In this document: in pieces, positions 1 through 8,920 of the stretch
How the letters are laid out: every line of letters starts with the position of its first letter
Numbering within the stretch: the stretch's first letter is position 1
NCBI RefSeq assembly: GCF_943733665.1
Contig: NZ_OX030782.1
Coordinates: 764,001-828,000, forward strand
Length of the DNA: 64,000 nt
Direction of reading: 5' to 3'
Source of the DNA: Aquimarina sp. Aq107
GTDB lineage: Bacteria > Bacteroidota > Bacteroidia > Flavobacteriales > Flavobacteriaceae
Made by a program: the position numbers and the translations under genes
Notes under the pieces: model-generated
The model's database searches: none
The model's input: only the letters and a program-made list of their open reading frames with translations
What the model was told of the DNA's origin: nothing

Positions 1-1722
1 GGAGGAGCAACCTTTGATGTTTGTCTTCGATTTTTAAAGGAAAATCCTTGGGAACGTCTTCGTTCTTTGAGAAAAGCTATGCCTAATCTGTTATTACAGA
101 TGTTGATTAGAGGTTCTAATGGTGTTGGATATACAGCTTATCCGGATAATTTGATTGGCAAATTTGTCGAACAATCTTGGGAAAATGGAGTAGATGTATT
201 TAGGATCTTTGATTCATTGAACTGGATGAAATCGATAGCACCTTGTATCGAACATGTCAGAACGAGAACAGAAGGACTTGCAGAGGGTTCATTATGTTAT
301 ACAGGTGATATTTTAGATCCGAAGCGCACTAAATATACTTTAGAATATTATGTGCAATTGGCAAAAGATATAGAAAATGCTGGAGCTCATATATTAGGGA
401 TAAAAGATATGGCTGGCTTGCTAAAACCATATGCGGCATATGAATTAGTATCCGCTTTGAAATCAGAAATTAATATTCCAATACATTTACATACGCACGA
501 TACTTCATCTGTGCAATCGGCAACGTATTTAAAAGCAATAGAAGCAGGAGTTGATGTTGTAGATGTTGCATTAGGTGGACTTTCTGGATTAACTGCACAA
601 CCTAATTTTAATGCAATCATGGAGATGTTGAAATTCCATGACCGGGAGAATCCAATGGATACTGTAAAGTTAAACGAATATTCTAATTACTGGGAAGCTG
701 TTCGTGAGTATTATTACGTTTTTGAATCCGGTCTAAAAGCAGGAACAGGTGAAGTATATCAGCATGAAATTCCAGGTGGACAGTATTCTAATTTAAAACC
801 ACAAGCGCAAGGTCTAGGATTAGCAGATCGTTTCCATGAGATTACCAAAATGTATGGAGAAGTTAATACACTATTTGGTGATATTGTAAAAGTTACTCCA
901 AGTTCTAAGGTGGTAGGTGATATGGCCCAATATTTAGTAAGTAATAATTTAACGATTGAAGATGTTAAAGAACGAGGAGAAACTATTTCTTTTCCGCAGT
1001 CGGTTGTTAGTTTATTCAAAGGAGAATTAGGTCAGCCAGAAGGTGGTTTTCCGAAAGATCTTCAGAAATCAATTCTAAAAGATCAAAAACCATTTACCAA
1101 TAGACCGAATGCACATTTAGAGCCAGTAGATTTTGAAACGGAGTTTAAAGATTTTGTAAAAGTCTTTAAGAAAGGGATGGGGAGAGATCTAGATATAACA
1201 GATTTCCTTTCTTATAAATTATATCCAAAAGTATTTACAGGAGCATATAATCACCATCTTAAGTATGGTAATGTGATGAATATTCCAACTAAAAATTTCT
1301 TTTATGGAATGATTCCAGGAGAGGAAATTATTATAGAGTTGGACAAAGGTAAAATCTTATTAATTGAATTAATATCTATTGGTGAACCACATGATGACGG
1401 AATGGTTACTATTTTCTTTAAAGTAAATGGTCAAACTAGAAATGTGGAGATTAAGGATAACTCAATTAAAGTTGATAAAATAGTACATGCAAAAGTAGAT
1501 AAAGCAGATGCTAAACAAATTGGAGCACCTTTGCAGGGATCACTATCCTCAATATTGTTGAAAAGTGGGCAAGAGATAAAGAAAAACGACCCTCTTTTTA
1601 TCATTGAAGCTATGAAAATGGAGACTACAATTACTGCAAATGAAGATGCTACTGTTAAAAAAATAGTTTTAAAATCTGGAACAATGGTTGAAGCGGATGA
1701 TTTAGTAATTGTACTGAAATAA
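1..1722 (+). CDS. pyc: Pyruvate carboxylase, C-terminal part (5' end outside window)
   Basis: ATP-dependent carboxylation of pyruvate to oxaloacetate (anaplerosis, gluconeogenesis). The frame is open from base 1, so the visible ATG at 67 is internal; about 573 C-terminal residues of a protein usually near 1150 are present. What is seen is the end of the carboxyltransferase barrel (LHTHDTSS and the GGLSGLTAQPN stretch), then the conserved PYC/OADA domain (GGQYSNLKPQA onward), then a C-terminal biotinyl domain whose EAMKMET motif carries the biotinylated lysine. The gene ends at a strong hairpin terminator shared with the convergent downstream gene. The biotin-carboxylase part lies upstream of the window. 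Assignment is very secure from motif order. Confidence 0.95.
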   Translation, partial: GGATFDVCLRFLKENPWERLRSLRKAMPNLLLQMLIRGSNGVGYTAYPDNLIGKFVEQSWENGVDVFRIFDSLNWMKSIAPCIEHVRTRTEGLAEGSLCYTGDILDPKRTKYTLEYYVQLAKDIENAGAHILGIKDMAGLLKPYAAYELVSALKSEINIPIHLHTHDTSSVQSATYLKAIEAGVDVVDVALGGLSGLTAQPNFNAIMEMLKFHDRENPMDTVKLNEYSNYWEAVREYYYVFESGLKAGTGEVYQHEIPGGQYSNLKPQAQGLGLADRFHEITKMYGEVNTLFGDIVKVTPSSKVVGDMAQYLVSNNLTIEDVKERGETISFPQSVVSLFKGELGQPEGGFPKDLQKSILKDQKPFTNRPNAHLEPVDFETEFKDFVKVFKKGMGRDLDITDFLSYKLYPKVFTGAYNHHLKYGNVMNIPTKNFFYGMIPGEEIIIELDKGKILLIELISIGEPHDDGMVTIFFKVNGQTRNVEIKDNSIKVDKIVHAKVDKADAKQIGAPLQGSLSSILLKSGQEIKKNDPLFIIEAMKMETTITANEDATVKKIVLKSGTMVEADDLVIVLK

Positions 1723-1752
1723 TAAATATTCAATATTTATTTAGAAAACAAA

Positions 1753-1788
1753 AAAGTCTCTAAGCTTAAAAACTTAGAGACTTTTTTT
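1753..1788. terminator. Bidirectional intrinsic terminator
   Basis: A 10-bp perfect stem (AGTCTCTAAG at 1755-1764, CTTAGAGACT at 1773-1782) with an 8-nt loop, T-run on the right and A-run on the left. It lies between the convergent pyc and T9SS repeat-protein genes and can serve both. Confidence 0.9.
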
Positions 1789-1804
1789 GATCACATGTAA
1801 GAAT

Positions 1805-4800
1805 TTATTCTTTTATAATTCTTTTTACAGTGTTTCCTTTTTCTCCTTCAATATTTACAAAGTAAATACCGGAGTTTAATTCTGAAATATCAAAAGTATT
1901 AGTATTGCTTTCAAAAACTATTTTACCTATCACATTAAATATGGTTACTTTTTTTATAGGAGTAGATATATTTAATATGCCTTTTGTTGGAATAGGGTAA
2001 ATACGTAAATCTTGATCCTTTAATTCTTCTTCTTCAACGCTAAGGGTAGCAACAAGAAAACAAGAAGATCTTTCAGAACATCCATTTAAGGTGATTTCTA
2101 CAGCGTAATTACCATTTTCTATTGCAGTAAAAGATTGGTTTGTTTCGCCAGGTATTAGAGTATTAGTATCGCAGTCAATCCATTGGTAAGAAGCTCCAGA
2201 AATATTGGCCATAAATGTAGGTGATGAGGAGTCGTCTACAGAAGTGTCTGGAAGTTCAAATACTTCTATAGTATCCGAAGCTGTGTCAGTACATCCATTA
2301 GCATTTGTAAAGCTATATGTTATTGTATGAACACCTGCACCTGCTGTTGCAGGATTAAAGGAGTATGTTGTTCCATTTCCATCATCAGTTACTCCTGTTC
2401 CAGAATAAGTTCCTCCAGTAGGACTTCCACCAGTTAATCCGGTTTGTATTCCTTGATCAATACATATATTCGCTGGCGGACTAAAAGTTACAGTAGGCAA
2501 ATCAAATACTTCTATAGTATCCGAAGCAGTGTCAGTACATCCATTAGCATTTGTAAAGCTATATGTTATTGTATGAATACCTGCACCTGCTGTTGTAGGA
2601 TTAAAGGAGTATGTTGTTCCATTTCCATCATCAGTTACTCCATTTCCAGAATATGTTCCTCCAGTAGGACTTCCACCAGTTAATCCGGTTTGTATTCCTT
2701 GATCAATACATATATCCGCTGGCGCACTAAAAGTTACAGTAGGCAAATCAAATACTTCTATAGTATCCGAAGCTGTGTCAGTACATCCATTAGCATTTGT
2801 AAAGCTATATGTTATTGTATGAACACCTGCACCTGCTGTTGCAGGATTAAAGGAGTATGTTGTTCCATTTCCATCATCAGTTACTCCAGTTCCAGAATAA
2901 GTTCCTCCAGTAGGACTTCCGCCAGTTAATCCGGTTTGTATTCCTTGATCAATACATATATCCGCTGGCGCACTAAAAGTTACAGTAGGCAAATCAAATA
3001 CTTCTATAGTATCCGAAGCTGTGTCAGTACATCCATTAGCATTTGTAAAGCTATATGTTATTGTATGAACACCTGCACCTGCTGTTGCAGGATTAAAGGA
3101 GTATGTTGTTCCATTTCCATCATCAGTTACTCCAGTTCCAGAATAAGTTCCTCCAGTAGGACTTCCGCCAGTTAATCCGGTTTGTATTCCTTGATCAATA
3201 CATATATCCGCTGGCGCACTAAAAGTTACAGTAGGCAAATCAAATACTTCTATAGTATCCGAAGCTGTGTCAGCACATCCATTAGCATTTGTAAAGCTAT
3301 ATGTTATTGTATGAACACCTGCACCTGCTGTTGCAGGATTAAAGGAGTATGTTGTTCCATTTCCATCATCAGTTACTCCAGTTCCAGAATAAGTTCCTCC
3401 AGTAGGACTTCCGCCAGTTAATCCGGTTTGTATTCCTTGATCAATACATATATCTGCTGGCGCACTAAAAGTTACAGTAGGCAAATCAAATACTTCTATA
3501 GTATCCGAAGCTGTGTCAGTACATCCATTAGCATTTGTAAAGCTATATGTTATTGTATGAACACCTGCACCTGCTGTTGCAGGATTAAAGGAGTATGTTG
3601 TTCCATTTCCATCATCAGTTACTCCAGTTCCAGAATATGTTCCTCCAGTAGGACTTCCGCCAGTTAATCCAGTTTGTATTCCTTGATCAATACATATATC
3701 TGCTGGCGTACTAAAAGTTACAATAGGTAAGTCAAATACTTCTATAGTATCCGAAGCTGTGTCAGTACATCCATTAGCATTTGTAAAGCTATATGTTATC
3801 GTATGAATACCTGCACCTGCTGTTGTAGGATTAAAGGAGTATGTTGTTCCATTTCCATCATCAGTTACTCCATTTCCAGAATATGTTCCTCCAGTAGGAC
3901 TTCCGCTAGTTAATCCGGTTTGTATTCCTTGATCAATACATATATCTGCTGGCGCACTAAAAGTTACAGTAGGCAAATCAAATACTTCTATAGAATCACT
4001 TGAGCTATCGTTACAAGTGCCTGCACTTGTGTAAGTGATTGAATGCGTTCCGATACCCGCAATAGTTGGATTAAAGTTGTAGGTAAGTCCATTACCGTTA
4101 TCTGTAACACCAGGACCGGAATAAATCCCTCCAGTTGGAGTTCCGCCTCCTAAACTACTTTGTATACCAGCATTAATGCATAAATCTGCGGGTGCTGAAT
4201 AACTTGCAACATCATTTGCATTGACATTGACCGTAACATTTGCACACGCACCAGGGACAACACATAAACCTCCTTCACCTCTTACAAAATATGTAGTGCT
4301 TGGTGATGAAGGAGTAACCACAAATGACGATGTGCTAGTAGTTCCGATTTCTGTGCCTCCACAAGTTCCTGTGTATATATGCCATTCTGTTGCGTCGTTT
4401 AAGTTTCCAGAAATAGAAAGTGTTGTTGTATCACCTTCACAAAGAATAGTTGGAGCATATGTAACCGCAGGGATATCCGGATCAGTACAAGGAATCGCAG
4501 TAAGGTCTAATGTAAAAAGTAAATCAGTTCCTGGTTGAGCAATTCCATTTTGATATCGTAATCCATCTACATAGTCTGAAGTATTCTCATTATCAAAAAT
4601 TAAATTTATCTCATTAGATACATCAAAGGTGTAAGATTGTCCAGCAATTAGTATAATGTTTAATGATGAAAAATCGAATACGGAATATGTTATTGGATTT
4701 CCTGATGGGCTGGTAGATTGATTTGTTAACGTGCCTAATAAAGTTCCGCTAGATCCTTCTCCGTTTCTAATATTCACAGTAACCAGTGTGCTAAAGGTAG

Positions 4801-4969
4801 CTACCACACCTATCGAATTTAAAACTCCATTACAGGTTGGGATAAAACTTTGCCCCGAAACACCTACAGTAGCACCTATTTGAGTTTCATCAGTATTTTG
4901 TATGGTACACTGGCTGTTAACCTGATATACGAAGGTTATTGATAAAAAAAAGAATATAATTTTTCTCAC
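1805..4969 (-). CDS. Secreted T9SS surface protein with eight ~82-residue Ig/PKD-like repeats
   Basis: 1054-residue exported protein of unknown substrate. It starts with a Sec signal peptide (MRKIIFFFLSITFVYQVNSQ). A non-repeated N-terminal part of about 240 residues is followed by one diverged repeat and seven almost identical 82-residue repeats, each with the CIDQGIQTGL, SPTGGTYSG and ITYSFTNANGC sub-motifs. A short linker domain and a T9SS type A sorting domain follow (YPIPTKGILNIST to GIYFVNIEGEKG and KRIIKE). The family knowledge is that such proteins are exported by T9SS and anchored on the cell surface, often in adhesion or gliding. Two cysteines per repeat suggest intra-repeat disulfides (inference). 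It is monocistronic and convergent with pyc. The repeat number probably varies between strains. Confidence 0.9.
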   Translation of the reverse strand: MRKIIFFFLSITFVYQVNSQCTIQNTDETQIGATVGVSGQSFIPTCNGVLNSIGVVATFSTLVTVNIRNGEGSSGTLLGTLTNQSTSPSGNPITYSVFDFSSLNIILIAGQSYTFDVSNEINLIFDNENTSDYVDGLRYQNGIAQPGTDLLFTLDLTAIPCTDPDIPAVTYAPTILCEGDTTTLSISGNLNDATEWHIYTGTCGGTEIGTTSTSSFVVTPSSPSTTYFVRGEGGLCVVPGACANVTVNVNANDVASYSAPADLCINAGIQSSLGGGTPTGGIYSGPGVTDNGNGLTYNFNPTIAGIGTHSITYTSAGTCNDSSSDSIEVFDLPTVTFSAPADICIDQGIQTGLTSGSPTGGTYSGNGVTDDGNGTTYSFNPTTAGAGIHTITYSFTNANGCTDTASDTIEVFDLPIVTFSTPADICIDQGIQTGLTGGSPTGGTYSGTGVTDDGNGTTYSFNPATAGAGVHTITYSFTNANGCTDTASDTIEVFDLPTVTFSAPADICIDQGIQTGLTGGSPTGGTYSGTGVTDDGNGTTYSFNPATAGAGVHTITYSFTNANGCADTASDTIEVFDLPTVTFSAPADICIDQGIQTGLTGGSPTGGTYSGTGVTDDGNGTTYSFNPATAGAGVHTITYSFTNANGCTDTASDTIEVFDLPTVTFSAPADICIDQGIQTGLTGGSPTGGTYSGTGVTDDGNGTTYSFNPATAGAGVHTITYSFTNANGCTDTASDTIEVFDLPTVTFSAPADICIDQGIQTGLTGGSPTGGTYSGNGVTDDGNGTTYSFNPTTAGAGIHTITYSFTNANGCTDTASDTIEVFDLPTVTFSPPANICIDQGIQTGLTGGSPTGGTYSGTGVTDDGNGTTYSFNPATAGAGVHTITYSFTNANGCTDTASDTIEVFELPDTSVDDSSSPTFMANISGASYQWIDCDTNTLIPGETNQSFTAIENGNYAVEITLNGCSERSSCFLVATLSVEEEELKDQDLRIYPIPTKGILNISTPIKKVTIFNVIGKIVFESNTNTFDISELNSGIYFVNIEGEKGNTVKRIIKE
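2256..3977. repeat. Seven tandem copies of a 246-bp coding repeat
   Basis: The same phase point recurs every 246 bp from 2256 to 3978, giving exactly 7 x 246 = 1722 bp. Copies differ by only a few substitutions. At the protein level, units 1 and 6 (counted from the N-terminus) share the variants GNGVTDD and TTAGAGI, while the others read GTGVTDD and ATAGAGV. A diverged eighth unit lies just N-terminal of the array (about 3978-4215). Confidence 0.97.
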
Positions 4970-5283
4970 TTTACAAGTATTTTAAATACACCTTTCTCAG
5001 AGTTGTTAACACTGGGCTTAAAAGTTATTAACAATGTAGATTGGGGGCTTATTTGTATAAGAGTCTCTACTGTTATGACTTAAAGGATGTTAAATGTTTA
5101 CGGCGTAAAGATAGATAATTATTTTTTGTTAATAACTTTAACATTAAAAAGGCTTATCTAATAGTTCTACTTGAATGACTGAAAATGATGTAAAATGCAG
5201 ATTTTTAGGTGTCTACTATTGGTAGTGTATAGGTTAATAGTTTTTACTCACAAAAAATCATAGAGTTTTATTATTTTCGTTAA
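4970..5283. other. Intergenic region between divergent genes, no gene seen
   Basis: 314 bp separating the divergent T9SS repeat-protein and TPR genes. It must hold both promoters. The only promoter-like motif I can point to is TATTTTCG at 5272-5279, five bases before the TPR start. It resembles the Bacteroidota -7 box TAnnTTTG and would imply a leaderless or nearly leaderless message. I see no small ORF or RNA gene. Confidence 0.4.
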
Positions 5284-6006
5284 ATGCCATATTTTTTAAT
5301 TATCGCCTTGCAAGGTTTTTGTATATATCACGCTATTAAAAATAGTAGTGAATACTACTGGTATTTTTTGATTTTGTTTTTGCCAGTAATAGGTAGCATT
5401 ATTTATTTGATAACACAAGTCTTTAATAAACGAGATTTAGATGTTGTTCAAAACGAAATCGTTAGTGTTATTAACCCTACGAAGAAAGTAAATGATCTTA
5501 GAAAACAAGTGGAGTTTGCAGATACTTTTCAGAATAGAGTTTTACTTGGCGACGCCTTATATGAAATTAAAGATTATAATTCTGGAATTTGCGAATATGA
5601 GATTGCATTAAATGATAATTATGAATCTGATACGGGAGTTGTAAAAAAACTTTTAGAGGGCTATTATCAAACAAATCAATTTGATAAAGTCATTTTTTGT
5701 GCTGAGAAAATTGATCAAAAATCTGATTTCAAAGGGTCTAGAAGTCAGTTTTTATATGGTTTGGCTTTAAAAGAAGAAGGAAGGTCTAATGAAGCTGAAG
5801 AAAACCTAAGATCAATTGATCAGCGGTACTCTAATTATGAAGAGCGTTATATTTTAGCTCAATTTCTTATTAGCAGAGGAAAAAATATAGACGCCAAAGA
5901 AATTTTATCAGAAATAATGTTAGAATCACAACATATGTCTAAACATAACCACAACAAATATAGAGGAGTTGTTAACGATGTAAAGAAGTTAATTACATCT
6001 ATTTAG
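5284..6006 (+). CDS. Membrane-anchored TPR protein, function unknown
   Basis: 240 residues. Two closely spaced hydrophobic segments at about residues 2-18 and 25-45 (cardiolipin-synthase-N/PLDc_N-like hairpin) anchor the protein. After a charged linker come degenerate tetratricopeptide repeats (for example LLGDALYEIKDYNSGICEYEIAL and FLYGLALKEEGRSNEAEENL). TPR solenoids normally mediate protein-protein contacts, and the soluble part is probably cytoplasmic. No enzyme motif is present. The gene stands alone, divergent from the T9SS protein and upstream of the acyltransferase operon. The start is the only ATG near a promoter-like box. Confidence 0.7.
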   Translation: MPYFLIIALQGFCIYHAIKNSSEYYWYFLILFLPVIGSIIYLITQVFNKRDLDVVQNEIVSVINPTKKVNDLRKQVEFADTFQNRVLLGDALYEIKDYNSGICEYEIALNDNYESDTGVVKKLLEGYYQTNQFDKVIFCAEKIDQKSDFKGSRSQFLYGLALKEEGRSNEAEENLRSIDQRYSNYEERYILAQFLISRGKNIDAKEILSEIMLESQHMSKHNHNKYRGVVNDVKKLITSI

Positions 6007-6080
6007 TACGCTAAATTCTAATATTAGACAATATGAGCTAATTAAGAGTAGTATTTATAGGTAAAGAATAGATAATCTCT

Positions 6081-6109
6081 TTGCATTTCGCAAAAACTTT
6101 CTATTTTTA
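6081..6109 (+). promoter_or_regulatory. Probable promoter of the SGNH-SGNH-MBOAT operon
   Basis: TTG at 6081-6083, an 18-nt spacer and TATTTTTA at 6102-6109 resemble the Bacteroidota sigma consensus TTTG-N19-TAnnTTTG. The transcript would begin about 20 nt before the TTG start codon at 6136. Confidence 0.45.
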
Positions 6110-6135
6110 CAAAAATCAAAAGTTCCCCGATCGCC

Positions 6136-7653
6136 TTGAAAATCAAACCTATTCAAATATCCTTGTTTCTAATACTCGTGTTGGGAGGGTTATTTGGTTT
6201 AATGTTTTTGAGTAAAAAGGGAGGAATCCAAAAAGCTCAGATACAAGAAGATGGCTTCTCTTATGAAGGAGTTTCTCTAAAATACCCCACATATAAAACT
6301 TTTTTAGCGTTAGAAAAAGATTCGTCGCTTACTAAAAAACAAGATATTTTAAAAGTTACGGAAACCGTTATCCCTGTGGCAGATGAGTCCGACTTGGAGT
6401 ATGAATCTTTATCAGCTATTAAAGAAAATAAAGATAGTATACAAAGACCAGATTTTTCTAAGATTGATAGTACGAGAATTGAAAGAATACGATACCCTGC
6501 AGATAATCCAGATTTTGTCAAAGAATTACAATCTAAATTATCTTCCAGATCCTGTAGAATAATACATTATGGTGATTCTCAAATAGAAGGAGATAGAATT
6601 ACAGGGTATATTAGAAATAGGTTACAAACCATGTATGGAGGTAGTGGTCCTGGTTTTATACCGGTAAAACCAGTTTATAATCAAGTAGCAGCTGTAGTAA
6701 AACCTAGTGAAAATTGGTTTAGATATGCTAGATTTGATCCTACGCAAGAGAGATTTAAACATAGGAAATACGGGGCATATATGTCTGTTTCTCGATTTAC
6801 CGAACATAAAAAAATACTTCCTGATAGTACTACTTTGGATTCTTTACCTTTAGTGAAGGCTTCCGTCGTTATTGGAAAATCTAAAAAAGCATATGCTAAA
6901 TTTAGAAGATTTACTAATATAGGGTTGCATTATGGAAATTGTAATTTTCCAATTAAAGTTTCAGTTTATAATGAAGGAAAGCTAATTCAACAAGATAGTT
7001 TAATTGCAGATGGTCGATATCATAAATATAAGATAAAGACCAATACAACTCCAAGTAGTTTAAAAATTGAATTAGAAGGAAAAGTAAGTGCGGATTTTTA
7101 TGGGTTGACATTAGATGGAGGATCAAGAGTACAGATTGATAATGTTGCTATGCGAGGTTCTTCTGGGACCATTTTTTCTAGTACCAATGCTTCTATTTAT
7201 GGTCAGATGACTAGAAATTTAAAACCTAAGATTATCATTATGCAGTATGGTGGTAACACGATGCCTTATTTGAAGGATTCTACAAAGGTTGATAATTATG
7301 CAAAATCCATTGTAAATCAGATTAATTGGTTGAGACGAAGAACTAAAAATGCAAGTTTTATATTTATCGGCCCTACGGATATGTGTCTTCCTGTAAATGG
7401 AAAAATGGAAACTTACCCTTTATTACCATATTTAAACGCTAAATTAATAGAAACTTGTTCGGAAAATAATGTTGCGTATTGGAGTATGTATGATGCGATG
7501 GGAGGAAAAGGTTCTATGCCCTTTTGGGTTGAAGAAAAGTTAACTGCTAACGATTATATGCACTTTACTTGGAAGGGAACTAAGATTATTTCGGAATTGT
7601 TTTTTACTGCATTATACTTAGATCTAAAAAAAGAAATAGCCGATGAAACATAG
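6136..7653 (+). CDS. Membrane-anchored SGNH/GDSL-family protein 1
   Basis: 505 residues with an N-terminal signal anchor (residues about 7-25), a charged periplasmic linker and an SGNH hydrolase fold. Block I is GDSQ with nucleophile Ser148, block III is GGN (Asn374), and block V is DYMH (Asp473, His476). Start is TTG at 6136, chosen because the first ATG would fall at the end of the membrane segment and remove it. It overlaps the next gene by 11 bp and is the first gene of an operon with a second SGNH protein and an MBOAT acyltransferase. In such operons the SGNH partner transfers acetyl groups to an extracytoplasmic glycan (AlgJ/AlgX- or PatB-like logic). The polymer here is unknown. Confidence 0.8.
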   Translation: MKIKPIQISLFLILVLGGLFGLMFLSKKGGIQKAQIQEDGFSYEGVSLKYPTYKTFLALEKDSSLTKKQDILKVTETVIPVADESDLEYESLSAIKENKDSIQRPDFSKIDSTRIERIRYPADNPDFVKELQSKLSSRSCRIIHYGDSQIEGDRITGYIRNRLQTMYGGSGPGFIPVKPVYNQVAAVVKPSENWFRYARFDPTQERFKHRKYGAYMSVSRFTEHKKILPDSTTLDSLPLVKASVVIGKSKKAYAKFRRFTNIGLHYGNCNFPIKVSVYNEGKLIQQDSLIADGRYHKYKIKTNTTPSSLKIELEGKVSADFYGLTLDGGSRVQIDNVAMRGSSGTIFSSTNASIYGQMTRNLKPKIIIMQYGGNTMPYLKDSTKVDNYAKSIVNQINWLRRRTKNASFIFIGPTDMCLPVNGKMETYPLLPYLNAKLIETCSENNVAYWSMYDAMGGKGSMPFWVEEKLTANDYMHFTWKGTKIISELFFTALYLDLKKEIADET

Positions 7654-8920
7654 TATATTATATTTATATTTTTGTTTAGTGTGCACTTCTGTTATAGGTC
7701 AGGATTATGTTTTAGATACTATAAGAGATAAATACCCTTTTATTAATTGGAAAGCAAATCAGATTAAATTTGTAGAAAATGCCCCTTCTTTTGTAAAGTT
7801 GTTTCATAAACTAGATACTATAGCCAGAGGAAACGAAGAAAACGTTCATATTTTTCATATTGGAGGCTCTCACATACAAGCCGATATTTATTCTAATAGG
7901 CTAAGAACCTATTTACAGCATATGAGTCCTACTGCAAAAGGTCAAAGAGGATTTATTTATCCATATAAGATAGCAAGCACAAATAATCCTAGTAATTTTA
8001 ATGTAGAATATGATGGGAATTGGAAGGGATATCGTTGTTCTATAAAAAAAGATAGTATTGCTTGGGGTATGGCGGGTGTAACAGCAGTTTTTAAGGATTC
8101 AATTTCTAATATTAAGATAAAAGCAAATCATAGGGGATATGATGCACAACAATATGATTTTAATAGAATTAGAATTTTTTATGATAATTGGAGTGAAGAT
8201 TATGAAATCTACTTTAAAGAATCTGGGCTAATTGCAGATACTAAAGTAAATAAAGAGGCCCATTTCATTGAATTTGTACTGACACAGACGTTAGAAGAAT
8301 TAGAATTTTGTGTTCAAAGAATTGGTAATCCCGAAAACCCGGAGTTTTTAATGATGGGTATGGAGTTAATGAATGATAATAGCGGGGTTGAGTACACTAC
8401 AATAGGTGTTAATGGGGCAAGTTTTAGTTATTATGATAGGTGTAAATACTTTAATGATCAGTTGATGTTGTATAAACCGGACCTGTTTATTGTCTCAGTT
8501 GGAACTAATGATGCGTATCATCCAGATTTTAATCCAGAAGATTATAAGGTATATTATGAAAACCTTATTTTAAATATACAGAAAGCTAATCCAGATTGTG
8601 CAGTTTTGCTTACAGTTCCTAATGATTCTTATTATAAGAAGCAGTATCCGAATCCTAGAACTAGAGTGATGCAAAAGATTATCTATGAATTGGCAGAAAA
8701 GCATAAAATGGCAGTTTGGGATTTTTATGAAATAATGGGAGGCTTTAACTCATCCAGAGATTGGTATCAGAATAAGTTAATGCCACGAGATAGAATACAT
8801 TTTACACAATTGGGATATAGAATTAAAGCAGATTTATTATTACAAGCATTGACAAATTCCTGGGAAAAAGAATTACAGTTAGCGCCTAACTCTGTTTTGA
8901 ATCAAATAATTAATGAATAG
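7643..8920 (+). CDS. Secreted SGNH/GDSL-family protein 2
   Basis: 425 residues with a Sec signal peptide (about residues 1-19). The SGNH motifs are GGSH with nucleophile Ser76, the GTND block with Asn289, and DRIH with Asp383 and His386. It overlaps the gene before by 11 bp and the MBOAT gene after by 8 bp, so the three are almost certainly translationally coupled. The two SGNH proteins are similar in layout but not close copies, which suggests division of labour in polymer O-acetylation or deacetylation (inference). Confidence 0.8.
   Translation: MKHSILYLYFCLVCTSVIGQDYVLDTIRDKYPFINWKANQIKFVENAPSFVKLFHKLDTIARGNEENVHIFHIGGSHIQADIYSNRLRTYLQHMSPTAKGQRGFIYPYKIASTNNPSNFNVEYDGNWKGYRCSIKKDSIAWGMAGVTAVFKDSISNIKIKANHRGYDAQQYDFNRIRIFYDNWSEDYEIYFKESGLIADTKVNKEAHFIEFVLTQTLEELEFCVQRIGNPENPEFLMMGMELMNDNSGVEYTTIGVNGASFSYYDRCKYFNDQLMLYKPDLFIVSVGTNDAYHPDFNPEDYKVYYENLILNIQKANPDCAVLLTVPNDSYYKKQYPNPRTRVMQKIIYELAEKHKMAVWDFYEIMGGFNSSRDWYQNKLMPRDRIHFTQLGYRIKADLLLQALTNSWEKELQLAPNSVLNQIINE

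Noticed and set aside
2444..3667. Five plus-strand ORFs of 79 codons, nearly identical and evenly spaced
   Set aside because: They are antisense shadows of the 246-bp repeat on the coding minus strand; the protein is low-complexity Ser/Ile/Cys and no start signals are present.
2256..3977. Regular repeats that could suggest a CRISPR array
   Set aside because: The period is 246 bp with no short repeat/variable spacer alternation, and the array is one continuous coding frame.
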